Origin: CAVQFD01 sp963724695
Lineage (GTDB): Bacteria; Acidobacteriota; Vicinamibacteria; Vicinamibacterales; CAVVIG01
Length of the DNA: 64,000 nucleotides
Assembly (NCBI GenBank): GCA_963724695.1
Contig: CAVRVW010000012.1
Location: 62,001 to 126,000, forward strand
Direction: 5' to 3'
Program-made: the position numbers and the translations under genes
Shown: positions 33,966 to 43,942 of the stretch, one piece after another
Position numbering within the stretch: the stretch's first letter is position 1
How the letters are laid out: each line of letters opens with the position of its first letter
Notes under the pieces: model-generated
Database searches by the model: none
Told to the model about the DNA's origin: nothing
What the model saw: only the letters and a program-made list of their open reading frames with translations

Positions 33966-36743
33966 ATGAGCCGGAAGCGTTCGGACTTTAGCCGCCGTGA
34001 GTTCCTCGAGGGCACGGGCGCGGCGTTCCTCGCCGTGACCGCGGTCCCTTCCCTGTCCGCAGAACAACCCGCGCCGGCGATTAGAGGCACGGGCGCGCCG
34101 CGCACGACAATCCGCTTGACCGTCAACGGCTCGTTCAGGCAGGTGGAGGTCGAGGATCGCTGGACGCTCGCCGAGGTCCTTCGCGACCATCTGGGGTTGA
34201 CCGGTACCAAGATTGGCTGCGATCGGGGCGAGTGCGGCGCGTGCACCGTGCTGATGGACGCGAAGCCCGTGTACTCGTGCAGCCAGCTGGCCGTCTGGGC
34301 GCACAACCGGCAAATCGCGACCGTCGAGGGGCTGGCGCGCGGCGACCGCCTTTCGACCCTGCAGCGCGCTTTCGTCGATCACGATGCACCGCAGTGCGGG
34401 TTCTGCACATCAGGCCAGATCATGGCCGCCGTCGCACTCACTGCCGACACCCCGAAGCCGAGCGCGGCCGAGGTGCGCGCGGGACTTGCCGGCAACCTGT
34501 GTCGCTGCGCCAACTACAACCGCTACGTCGAGGCCGTCCTCGCTGCGTCGTCGGGCACCAGTAGTCCCCCGGCGCGCGGAGCCGCTGGAGCCACGGTCGA
34601 GCCGCTCGCGACGGTCGGCCGCCCGACTCCGCGCATCGACGCGGTCGAGCGCGTCACCGGCCGGGCGAAATACACGGGCGACGTGCGCCTGCCGGGAATG
34701 CTCTACGCCCGCGTGCTCAGGAGCCCCCACCCGCACGCGCGCATTCTCCGGGTCGATGTCGCGCGGGCACGAGCGCTGCCAGGGGTCCGCGCAATCCTCA
34801 CCCGTGAGAACTGCGAGATTACCTGGGGCGCCGGTTCCATCTCGGGCGGCCAGCAGTACAACGACGAGGTCAAGCGCATTACGAAGCACCGCCGTTTCCT
34901 TTTCAACAACCCGGTGCGGTTTGTGGGCGATCCGGTGGCTGCAGTGGCCGCCACGGACCGCCACACGGCCGAAGAGGCACTGGCGCTCATCGCCGTCGAG
35001 TACGAGGAGCTGCCTTTCGTCCTGGATCACGAAGACGCCCTCAAGCCGGATGCCGTGGCGATTTGGCCCGAGGGCAACCTCTCGCCCAACGCCAGAAACG
35101 AGATCGTGCCGATTGGTTCCCGGCGCGGCGATGTCGCGCAGGGCCTGGCAGCCTCCGCCCGCGTATTCGAGGACCGCTACACGACGTCGTTCGTCCACAA
35201 CGCGCAGATGGAGCCGCGTTCGGCGGTGGCGGTCTGGGAGGCCGACAAGCTGACGGTCTACACGCCGACTGGTGGCATCTCCAACTGCAAGTCCGACACG
35301 GCCCGCGACCTGGGGATTCCGCCGGACAAGGTCCGTATCGTCTGCCAGTACATGGGCGGCAACTTCGGGAACAAGAACCAGAACCAGGACGCCAATCTCA
35401 TCGCCGCGATGCTCGCACGCGAGTGCCGGGCGCCCGTCAAGCTCGAGCTCTCGCGCAAGGAAGATTTCATCGGTGTCCACGGACGCTGGCCGACGACGCA
35501 GTACTACACCGTCGGTGTGACCGCCGAGGGCGCGTTGAACGCCGTCCGGTTACGCGGGTACAGCGGTATGGGCCCCTACCGGAAGAACTCCGGGGCCATC
35601 GGGGGAATGGACCTCTACCGGTGCCCGAACACCGAGGTGAGCGTGTCCCCGGTCTACACGAACAGGACCGTCTCCGGGAACTTCCGCGGCCCCGAGTTCC
35701 CGCAGGGGTTCTTCGGCATTCAGTCGATGATGGACGACGTGGCGTTCCAGCTGCGAATCGATCCTGTGGAGTTCATCCTCAGGAACATGACGCGGATGGC
35801 GCGCGACGAGGTGCCGTACTCCAACTACTCGCTCGAAGAGTGCGTGCGCCGCGGCGCCGAGGCCTTCGAGTGGGCGCGACGCTGGCGGCGGCAGCCAGGC
35901 GCCGACCCCGGCGTCGTCAAGCGCGGCGCCGGTGTGGCCTTCATGGCCTTCCGATCGGGTCTCGGTCGGAGCAGCGCGGCGATGACGCTGGAGGCGTCAG
36001 GCCGATGCTCGGTGTTTGTCGGGGTGACCGACGTGGGGGCCGGCGCAAAGACCACGATGGGGCTCATCGCGGCTGAAGAGCTCGGTGTGCCGCTCTCCCA
36101 GATTAATGTCGTCTGGGGCGATACGGACCTGTGCCCCTACTCGGTCGGCGAGTCGGGCAGCCGGACGACGATCATGACGGGCCAGGCCGTGGTCGAAGCT
36201 GCGAGGGCCCTCAAACAGGAGATTGCGGCCAAGGGCCTGCCGACCGGATCGAACGTGCTGACCGCCATTGCGACCCCGAACCCGGCGGCGACAGACGTCG
36301 TCCGGAACGCCTTCGGCGCACACTTCGTCGAGGTCGAAGTCGATACGGCTATCGGGCGGGCGCGCGTCACGAAATACGTGGCCGTTCACGACAGCGGCCG
36401 TCTGATGAACCCCTTGACCGCCCTCGGCCAGATCCAGGGTGCGGCGATCCAGGGCATCGGGATGGCATTGCACGAGGACCTTCGGTACGACCGCCGCAGC
36501 GGTCAGCCGCTCACACCGGGCTACTACGGAGCGCGGATTCCGACGCACCTCGATGCGCCCGACATCGAAGTCATCTTCATCGAGACAGACGATGGGCTCG
36601 GTCCCTTCGGCGCCAAGGCCATCGGCGAGTCGGGGATCATTCTTGCGCCGGCCGCGGTCGCCAACGCGCTGTTCAACGCCACGGGCCGGCGGATCAAGGA
36701 CCTTCCGGCCGCACGTGATCGGCTGATGGGGGTGCGGGCGTGA
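33966..36743 (+). CDS. Tat-exported xanthine-dehydrogenase-family enzyme: 2Fe-2S and molybdopterin subunits fused
   Basis: A complete 925-residue protein. A Tat signal (SRREFLEGTGAAFLAVTA) is followed by a 2Fe-2S domain of CoxS type: plant-type cluster Cys85, 90, 93, 105 and second cluster Cys144, 147, 179, 181. From about residue 215 (GRPTPRIDAVERVTGRAKYT) comes the molybdopterin subunit, with FNNPVRFVGDPVAAVAA, MGGNFGNKNQNQDAN and the active-site Glu in FGAKAIGESG near the C-terminus. These are normally separate polypeptides. The enzyme would hydroxylate an aldehyde, purine or N-heterocycle in the periplasm; the substrate cannot be read. ATG at 33966 starts the signal. The stop overlaps the FAD-subunit GTG by GTGA. 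Confidence 0.9.
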   Translation: MSRKRSDFSRREFLEGTGAAFLAVTAVPSLSAEQPAPAIRGTGAPRTTIRLTVNGSFRQVEVEDRWTLAEVLRDHLGLTGTKIGCDRGECGACTVLMDAKPVYSCSQLAVWAHNRQIATVEGLARGDRLSTLQRAFVDHDAPQCGFCTSGQIMAAVALTADTPKPSAAEVRAGLAGNLCRCANYNRYVEAVLAASSGTSSPPARGAAGATVEPLATVGRPTPRIDAVERVTGRAKYTGDVRLPGMLYARVLRSPHPHARILRVDVARARALPGVRAILTRENCEITWGAGSISGGQQYNDEVKRITKHRRFLFNNPVRFVGDPVAAVAATDRHTAEEALALIAVEYEELPFVLDHEDALKPDAVAIWPEGNLSPNARNEIVPIGSRRGDVAQGLAASARVFEDRYTTSFVHNAQMEPRSAVAVWEADKLTVYTPTGGISNCKSDTARDLGIPPDKVRIVCQYMGGNFGNKNQNQDANLIAAMLARECRAPVKLELSRKEDFIGVHGRWPTTQYYTVGVTAEGALNAVRLRGYSGMGPYRKNSGAIGGMDLYRCPNTEVSVSPVYTNRTVSGNFRGPEFPQGFFGIQSMMDDVAFQLRIDPVEFILRNMTRMARDEVPYSNYSLEECVRRGAEAFEWARRWRRQPGADPGVVKRGAGVAFMAFRSGLGRSSAAMTLEASGRCSVFVGVTDVGAGAKTTMGLIAAEELGVPLSQINVVWGDTDLCPYSVGESGSRTTIMTGQAVVEAARALKQEIAAKGLPTGSNVLTAIATPNPAATDVVRNAFGAHFVEVEVDTAIGRARVTKYVAVHDSGRLMNPLTALGQIQGAAIQGIGMALHEDLRYDRRSGQPLTPGYYGARIPTHLDAPDIEVIFIETDDGLGPFGAKAIGESGIILAPAAVANALFNATGRRIKDLPAARDRLMGVRA

Positions 36744-37738
36744 GGCCGTTCTCGAACGTCGACGCCAGAGACGTCGGCCACGCGAGCGAGTTGGCCACGT
36801 CCGCGCGCCGGGAGCAGAGGCGCGCCGTGTTTGCGTCGGGCGGCAGCGACGTGCTCGCCCTGGTCAAGGACCGCATCGTCGCGCCCGACCTGCTGATCAA
36901 CCTGAAGACGGTCAAGGGGATGAATCGCGTCGAGTCCAGCCGCGACGCGCTGGAGATCGGCGGGCTGGTGACGCTCGCCGACCTCGCGCGCCACGCCGCG
37001 GTCCGCCGGCAGTACGCGGTGCTCGCCGAAGCCGCCGAGAGCGTGGCGACGCCGCAGATACGCAATGTCGGCACCCTCGCGGGCAACGTGTGCCAGCGCC
37101 CCTGGTGCTGGTACTTCAGGAACGGATTCCCCTGCCTCAAGGCCGGAGGCACCACCTGCTTTTCGGTCGCGGGAGAGAACCAGTTTCACGCGATCTTCGG
37201 GGGTGGGCCGAGCTACATCGTTCATCCGTCCGATACGGCGCCTGCCCTGGCGGCTCTCGACGCGCGCTTCCGCATCGCCGGCTCGAGAGGATGGCGCACG
37301 GTTCCCGCTGCGGACTTCTTCGTGCTGCCGAGGGTCGATGCGTTGCGTGAAAACGTACTCGCCGACGACGAAGTGCTCGAGGCGGTGCTGCTGCCGGTGC
37401 CGGACCGAACGACGCGCAGCGCGTATAACAAAGTACTCGATCGCGAGGCCTGGACCCATGCCGTGGTCAGCGTGGCAGTCGTACTGCAGATGGACGGCGA
37501 GGTCTGCTCGCGGGCTGCCATCGTGCTGGGGGGCGTGGCGCCCGTGCCGTGGCGCGTCGCCGAAGCCGAGCGCGCCCTGGAAGGCCAGCGCGTGACCCCG
37601 GCGCTCGCTGCGCGCGTGGGCGAGATCGCCGTGGCTGGCGCGCGCCCCCTCGCGCAGAACGCGTACAAGGTACCGCTCACCAGAACCATCGTCGAACGCA
37701 CCGTCCTCGACCTCGCCGGCCGCACCTCAGCGATCTGA
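36740..37738 (+). CDS. FAD-binding subunit of the molybdenum hydroxylase with Cys-rich insertion
   Basis: A 332-residue CoxM/HcrB-like subunit. FAD-binding features are FASGGSDVLALVKDRI, IGGLVTLADLARH and the TPQIRNVGTLAGNVCQRPWC segment, then FGGGPSYIVHPSDTAPALAA. Four Cys (118, 123, 132, 140) lie in a short insertion after the NVGTLAGN motif. A similar insertion carries a 4Fe-4S cluster in 4-hydroxybenzoyl-CoA reductase, so an extra cluster is possible here. No signal peptide is present; it would be carried to the periplasm with its Tat-bearing partner. Start GTG at 36740 overlaps the upstream stop. Confidence 0.85.
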   Translation: MRPFSNVDARDVGHASELATSARREQRRAVFASGGSDVLALVKDRIVAPDLLINLKTVKGMNRVESSRDALEIGGLVTLADLARHAAVRRQYAVLAEAAESVATPQIRNVGTLAGNVCQRPWCWYFRNGFPCLKAGGTTCFSVAGENQFHAIFGGGPSYIVHPSDTAPALAALDARFRIAGSRGWRTVPAADFFVLPRVDALRENVLADDEVLEAVLLPVPDRTTRSAYNKVLDREAWTHAVVSVAVVLQMDGEVCSRAAIVLGGVAPVPWRVAEAERALEGQRVTPALAARVGEIAVAGARPLAQNAYKVPLTRTIVERTVLDLAGRTSAI

Positions 37739-37753
37739 CAGCCCCTGCAATGT

Positions 37754-38905
37754 TTAGAGGCCGGCCTCGGGCAATGGCGGCGCGGTCGCTCGCCGATCTC
37801 CCCAGAAGGCGAACGCCATCGCCACCGTCAGGACCTGAACGGCCATTACAAGACCGACGGTCGCGGGCCACCCGCCTCGGGCCCAGAAAAGCCCTGGCAC
37901 GGCCGCGCCGAGGCTTCCGCCGATGTAGTAGAACGACGCGTACAGTCCGACCGCGAGGCCGCGATCGCGTTGCGCCGCGGCCCCCACATAGCTGCTGGCG
38001 GTGGCCTGAGCCACGAATACGCCCGCTGCGCAGAGGGCCAGCCCACCAACGATCACCGCGACAGACGGCCACAGTGTCAGCAGCGCCCCGAGCATCGAGA
38101 CGCCGATCGCCGTCGCCAGCGAACGCCGATGACCGTAGTGATCGATCCGGCGTCCGGCCAGGGGCGTGATGACGGCGCCAATCAGGTACACGAAGAAGAG
38201 CGAACCGAGCGCGCTCGTGCTGAGGTTGAAGGGCGGGGCGTGCAGCAGGAACGTGGCGTACGTGAACATCGCCACGAGGGTGAACAGCACGCAGAGGCCG
38301 ATGGCGAATGTGGTCTGCAGCTGCGCGTTCCGCAGGTGCACGGTGACCGCCGAGACCGCCTGGCGCTCGCTCGGCTCCGCCTTCCGGCGCTCGCGCGGCA
38401 GCCAGGCCGCCAGTGCAGCTGCCGTGAGCAGATTCAGGAGCGCGAGCGCGAGGAAGCCTGCCCGCCAGCCAAAGGCGTCCGCCACGGCACCGGTGGTCAC
38501 ACGGCCGGCGAAGCCGCCAACGACCGTGCCGCTCACGTAGGCGGCGGTCGCCGATCCCGTGCTGGCGGCCGGCCACTCGTCGTGGATGTAGGCGACCGTA
38601 ATCGCAAACACGCCCGGGGTAAACAGGCCCTGGACCGCCCGCCAGAAGATCAGGTCCCCAAGAGTCCTGGATGCCGCGGCGAGCGCAGTCGCAATCGTCA
38701 GCGCCACAGCCGACCCGACAATGACGCGCTTCCGGCCGATGCGATCGGCCAGGCGGCCAGCACCAGGCGCGGCGACGGCGACGGCCACCGTCGAGGCGGT
38801 GACGGTGAGGCTGACGTCGAACTGCGACGCGTCGAAGACGTCCATGAGCATCGGCAGCAGGGGCTGCGTCGCGTACAGGTCGAGGAAGGCCGTGAAGCCG
38901 GCCAA
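37754..38905 (-). CDS. MFS transporter (drug/arabinose exporter type)
   Basis: About 383 residues with twelve membrane helices. Motif A is visible as GRLADRIGRKRVIVGS after helix 2, and a weaker repeat appears as AGRRIDHYGHRRSLATAI. Helix 1 begins AGFTAFLDLYATQPLLPML, a DHA1-type start as in YgaY/YnfM-like exporters. The start is unclear: TTG at 38905 is the first in-frame codon that leaves room for the divergent amidohydrolase, but the open frame continues upstream through that gene's start. It converges with the FAD-subunit gene across a 15-base gap. The substrate is unknown. Confidence 0.75.
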   Translation of the reverse strand: MAGFTAFLDLYATQPLLPMLMDVFDASQFDVSLTVTASTVAVAVAAPGAGRLADRIGRKRVIVGSAVALTIATALAAASRTLGDLIFWRAVQGLFTPGVFAITVAYIHDEWPAASTGSATAAYVSGTVVGGFAGRVTTGAVADAFGWRAGFLALALLNLLTAAALAAWLPRERRKAEPSERQAVSAVTVHLRNAQLQTTFAIGLCVLFTLVAMFTYATFLLHAPPFNLSTSALGSLFFVYLIGAVITPLAGRRIDHYGHRRSLATAIGVSMLGALLTLWPSVAVIVGGLALCAAGVFVAQATASSYVGAAAQRDRGLAVGLYASFYYIGGSLGAAVPGLFWARGGWPATVGLVMAVQVLTVAMAFAFWGDRRATAPPLPEAGL

Positions 38906-38953
38906 GACAACAGGAATCCGCGAGGGCCCGGATCGCGCTATATTCTTGCTGCC

Positions 38954-40197
38954 ATGAACAAGCGCCACGCGGCCATCACCTCGCTGCTCCTGCTGCTCTC
39001 GGCAGCAGCCCCGACGTCTCGATCCGCCGGGACCCGGGTGTTCACCAACTTGCGGCTCGTCGACGGCACCGAAGCGGCGCCCGTCGGCGGGGCGTCCATT
39101 GTCGTCCAGAACGGACGGGTTCTTGCCGCCGGCCCGGCGGCCCGCGTGTCCGTGCCCTCTGGAGCAGAGCGCATCGACCTGGGCGGGCGGACCGTGATCC
39201 CCGGCCTCATCAACGCCCACGGACACGTCAACGACGCGGCCCGCGATCTCAAGACGTACGCGGCCTACGGCGTCACGACGGTGTTCAGCCTGGGCGGTGA
39301 ATTGCCCCCGGTGTTCGCGGCACGTGCGTCGCAGAACGTGCCGACGCTCGATCGGGCTCGCGTGTATCTGTCGGGGCCGGTGTTGACGCCCGAGCTCTCC
39401 GGAGGAAGCCAGGACGATGGTGGCCGGCGTGGCCGCGCAGGAGGTCGACTTCGTCAAGATTCGTGTCGACGACAACCTGGGCACCACGCCCAAGATGCCG
39501 CCCGACGTCTACAGGGCGGTCATCGACGAAGCGCACAAGCGGAAGCTCCGCGTCGCCGTCCACCTGTTCTACCTCGCGGACGCCAAGAGCGTGCTCGACG
39601 CCGGCGCGGATCTTCATCGCGCACAGCGTGCGGGACCTCGACGTCGATTCCGCGGTCATCGCGACGCTCAAGGCCAAAGGCGTCTGCCTCTGCCCGACGT
39701 TGATGCGCGAGGTCTCGACGTTCGTCTACGAATCCACGCCGCCGTTCTTCTCCGACCCGCTCTTCCTGGCGCATTCCGACAAGGCGCAGGTCGCGACGCT
39801 GCAGGAGCCGGCGCGGCAGGAGGCGATGCGAAAGAGCACGAGCGCGCAGCGCTACAAGGCGGCGCTCGAAGTGGCGAGCCGGAACGTCAAGCGCCTGTCC
39901 GACGCCGGGATTCCGATTGCGATGGGGACCGATACCGGCCCGGCCGGTCGGTTTCAGGGTTATTTCGAGCTGATGGAGCTCGAGCTGATGGTCAAGGCGG
40001 GGCTCACGCCCAAGCAGGTGCTGGCGGCGGCGACGCGCGAGGCGGCGCGGTGCATGAAGGTCGACCGCGACCTTGGCACCATCGAAGCCGGCAAATGGGC
40101 CGACTTCGTCGTGCTGGACGCCGATCCGCTCGTCAACATCTCGAACGTGAAGCAGATCAACGCCGTCTACATCGCTGGCAACCGCGTCCCGCGTTAG
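38954..40197 (+). CDS. Exported amidohydrolase, imidazolonepropionase-like, two frameshifts
   Basis: About 413 residues. A signal peptide (MNKRHAAITSLLLLLSAAAP) precedes an amidohydrolase-superfamily fold: TNLRLVDGTEAAPVGGASIV, the metal His pair in VIPGLINAHGHVNDA, VDFVKIRVDD (the bridging Lys), RVAVHLFYL, FIAHSVRDLDV and the final metal Asp in IAMGTDTGPAG. The C-terminus has AATREAARCMKVDRDLGTIE and GKWADFVVLDADPLVNI. The frame breaks near 39400 and 39615. A TATATT at 38939-38944 lies 9 bases before the ATG, so transcripts may have almost no leader. It would hydrolyse a C-N bond in a cyclic amide or peptide; substrate unknown. Confidence 0.8.
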
Positions 40198-40420
40198 GCT
40201 GGCTTGTCGCTCGACTGCTGGCACGGCGGCTTCAGCCGCCGCAAATCCGATCCGCGAGTGCGTGCCGTCGCAGAACGGCTTGTTCGTGGAGCCTCCGCAC
40301 CGGCACAGCGCGAACGGGCCGCTTCGCGAGCTGATACGCGTTCCCGTTCCAGTCCACGACCGTCACATCGTCGCCGTCGACGAGGTACGGTCCGTTTTGC
40401 CTGACCTTGATTGTCGCCAC
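40194..40420 (-). CDS. CDGSH-type iron-sulfur protein, one or two frameshifts
   Basis: The N-terminus MATIKVRQNGPYLVDGDDVT is followed, after one base is removed near 40318, by CRCGGSTNKPFCDGTH. That is a perfect match to the mitoNEET/CDGSH consensus (C-x-C-x2-S-x3-P-x-C-D-G-T-H), which binds a 2Fe-2S cluster through three Cys and one His. A short tail RIGFAAAEAAVPAVERQAS follows. Expected length is about 75 residues, which places the stop at the TAA of 40194-40196 if one more extra base is removed. It then overlaps the 3' end of the amidohydrolase by a few bases. It starts 17 bases after rho on the same strand. Confidence 0.75.
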
Positions 40421-40436
40421 AGGGCCCCCAATACGT

Positions 40437-41810
40437 TTACTGCATTCGCTGCATGGACGAGAGGAAGTCGGCGTTCGATGGTGTCTTCTTCATCCTGTCG
40501 AGCAGCAGCTCCATCGCCTCCACCGGCGAGAGCGGGTTGAGCACCTTGCGGAGCACCCAGATGCGGTTGAGATCCTCCCGCTGCAGCAGGAGCTCCTCCT
40601 TCCTGGTCCCGCTCTTCAGGATGTCGATTGCCGGGAAGACGCGCTTGTCGACGAGCTTGCGATCCAGGTTGATCTCCATGTTGCCCGTGCCCTTGAACTC
40701 TTCGAAGATCACATCGTCCATGCGGGAGCCGGTGTCGATGAGCGCGGTGGCCATGATGGTCAGCGAGCCGCCCTCCTCGATGTTCCGGGCCGCGCCGAAG
40801 AACCGCTTCGGCTTCTGAAGCGCGTTCGAGTCGAGCCCCCCAGACAGAATCTTGCCCGACGACGGGCTGACCGTGTTGTAGGCGCGGGCAAGGCGCGTGA
40901 TGGAATCGAGCAGGATGAGCACGTCCTTCTTGTGCTCCACCAGCCGCTTGGCCTTCTCGATCACCATCTCGGCCACCTGCACATGGCGCTGCGCCGGCTC
41001 GTCGAACGTCGACGAGATCACCTCGCCGTGCACCGAGCGCTGCATGTCGGTGACTTCCTCCGGCCGCTCGTCGATGAGGAGCACGATCAGGTACACCTCG
41101 GGATGGTTGACGGCGACCGACTGCGCGATGCTCTGCAAGAGCATCGTCTTGCCCGTGCGGGGCGGGGCGACGATGAGGCCGCGCTGCCCCTTGCCGATGG
41201 GCGTCAGCAGGTCCATCACCCGGCCCGCGAGGTTCTCGGGCGCGGTCTCGAGCCTCAGCCGCTCCTGCGGGTACAAGGGCGTGAGGTTTTCGAAGAAGAG
41301 CTTTTCGCGGGCCTGGTCCGGGGCCTCGAAGTTGACCGCCTCGACCTTGATCAGGGCGAAATAGCGCTCCCCTTCCTTGGGCGGACGAATCTGGCCGGAG
41401 ATGGTGTCGCCGGTGTGAAGGTCGAAGCGCCGAATCTGCGACGGCGAGACGTAGATGTCATCCGGGCCCGGGAGGTAGTTGTAGTCGGGGGCTCGCAGAA
41501 AACCGAAGCCGTCCGGCAGCGTTTCGAGGACGCCCTCGGAGAAGATGAAGCCGCTCTGCTCGGTCTGCGCCTTGAGGATCTGGAAGATCAGCTCCTGCTT
41601 GCGCATGCCCGTTGCGCCGGCCACGGCCATGTCCTTGGCGATCTGGGTGAGCTTCTGAATGCTCATGTCCTTCAGATCGGTGATGTTCAGGCCCTGGGGC
41701 CTGGCTGGCGCGGCCGGTTGCGCCGCTGGCGCCGTGTCCGGGCTGGACGCGTCTTTGGGCTCGGGTGCTGTTTCGGGCTTCGGCCCGCGCGGCTTCTGCT
41801 GGCTCGACAT
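40437..41810 (-). CDS. rho: Transcription termination factor Rho
   Basis: A complete 457-residue hexameric RNA helicase that ends transcription. A disordered Pro/Ala/Glu-rich N-terminal leader of about 40 residues precedes the Rho-N domain (LNITDLKDMSIQKLTQIAKD), the RNA-binding cold-shock domain (SGFIFSEGVLETLPDGFGFL) and the ATPase core. Walker A APPRTGKT lies at 215-222 and Walker B at LILLDSITRLARAYN; the Q-loop and R-loop regions follow (SGGLDSNALQKPKRFFGAAR). It is the last large gene of a long minus-strand run beginning with the ECF sigma factor. Confidence 0.97.
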   Translation of the reverse strand: MSSQQKPRGPKPETAPEPKDASSPDTAPAAQPAAPARPQGLNITDLKDMSIQKLTQIAKDMAVAGATGMRKQELIFQILKAQTEQSGFIFSEGVLETLPDGFGFLRAPDYNYLPGPDDIYVSPSQIRRFDLHTGDTISGQIRPPKEGERYFALIKVEAVNFEAPDQAREKLFFENLTPLYPQERLRLETAPENLAGRVMDLLTPIGKGQRGLIVAPPRTGKTMLLQSIAQSVAVNHPEVYLIVLLIDERPEEVTDMQRSVHGEVISSTFDEPAQRHVQVAEMVIEKAKRLVEHKKDVLILLDSITRLARAYNTVSPSSGKILSGGLDSNALQKPKRFFGAARNIEEGGSLTIMATALIDTGSRMDDVIFEEFKGTGNMEINLDRKLVDKRVFPAIDILKSGTRKEELLLQREDLNRIWVLRKVLNPLSPVEAMELLLDRMKKTPSNADFLSSMQRMQ

Positions 41811-41857
41811 AGCGTTTGTTGTCTGATGGCGCCGCCGACCGCAGGAGTCCGGGCGCC

Positions 41858-42229
41858 CTAGAGCGTGTAAGGGTTTCGGCCGAGCGCGACGATGCTGCAG
41901 GCGACGATCGGCTGAATGGAAAGGGCCCTGGCGCGCGCGACCAGCTCGTCGCTTTCAGAGCCGGGATTCAACCAGACCTCCGGTATGTGCTTGGCGGCGA
42001 CCTCGGCGATGACTTCCTCCCCGACCTCGGGGGGCACATAGAACGACGCCATGTCGATCGGCCCCGGCACGTCGAGCACGGAGCGGTACGCCTGCAGGCC
42101 TTCGATTTCACGCTCGTGGGGATTGATTGGCACCACCCGGTATCCCTGCTGCAGGTACACCCGGACGGCCCGGTTCCCGAACTTCTGGCGATTGCTCGAT
42201 GCGCCGATGACGGCCACGACCTTCGACAT
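41858..42229 (-). CDS. CoA-binding domain protein, YccU-like
   Basis: A 123-residue single Rossmann-fold protein of the CoA_binding_2 family: VVAVIGASSNRQKFGNRAVR with the Gly-rich loop, VVPINPHEREIEGLQAYRSV, DMASFYVPPEVGEEVIAEVA and VWLNPGSESDELVARARALS. These small proteins bind CoA or an acyl-CoA; no enzyme activity is established. The start is ATG at 42229 (MSKVVAVIGASS). It is separated from the preceding aminotransferase by only 4 bases and from rho by 47, so it belongs to the same transcript. Confidence 0.8.
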   Translation of the reverse strand: MSKVVAVIGASSNRQKFGNRAVRVYLQQGYRVVPINPHEREIEGLQAYRSVLDVPGPIDMASFYVPPEVGEEVIAEVAAKHIPEVWLNPGSESDELVARARALSIQPIVACSIVALGRNPYTL

Positions 42230-42233
42230 GCGG

Positions 42234-43433
<1,200 letters not shown>

Positions 43434-43459
43434 CCTGATGAAGTTCTGAATTCTGGGTT

Positions 43460-43942
43460 CTAACTTCTAACCTTCTTCTGAAGTCGTTCCTCGACCATGT
43501 CGGGCACCAGGCCGTGCACGCGGCCGCCGAGGGAGAAGACTTCCTTGATGAGCCGCGAGCTGATGTAGGTGTACTGCTCGGCCGGCATCATGAAGACGGT
43601 CTCAATTCTACCATTCAGCCGCTGGTTCATCAGGGCCATCTGGAACTCGTACTCGAAGTCGGACACGGCCCGCAGACCGCGGACAATTGCGTGCGCCTTA
43701 CGGCGCTCGACGTAATCCACGAGCAGGCCGGCGAAGGTATCCACTTCGACGCTCGGCATGTCCTTGAAGACCGCCCGTGCGATCTCGACGCGCTCTTCCA
43801 TCGAGAAGAGCGGCTGCTTCTCCGCGTTGACGAGGATGGCGACGACGATCCGGTCGAACAGCCGGGTCCCGCGGGTGATGATGTCGACGTGCCCGTTCGT
43901 GAGCGGGTCGAAGGATCCGGGGAAGACGGCTAGGGTGGGCAT
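43460..43942 (-). CDS. coaD: Phosphopantetheine adenylyltransferase
   Basis: A complete 160-residue enzyme joining 4'-phosphopantetheine to AMP from ATP, the penultimate step of CoA synthesis. The nucleotidyltransferase T/HxGH motif is GSFDPLTNGHVD with His18, and the C-terminal ISSRLIKEVFSLGG motif is complete. IVRGLRAVSDFEYEFQMALM is the phosphopantetheine-contacting region. The start overlaps the end of rsmD by 13 bases, the common rsmD-coaD arrangement of many bacteria. A short TTCT-rich stretch (43434-43470) separates it from the aminotransferase. Confidence 0.96.
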   Translation of the reverse strand: MPTLAVFPGSFDPLTNGHVDIITRGTRLFDRIVVAILVNAEKQPLFSMEERVEIARAVFKDMPSVEVDTFAGLLVDYVERRKAHAIVRGLRAVSDFEYEFQMALMNQRLNGRIETVFMMPAEQYTYISSRLIKEVFSLGGRVHGLVPDMVEERLQKKVRS

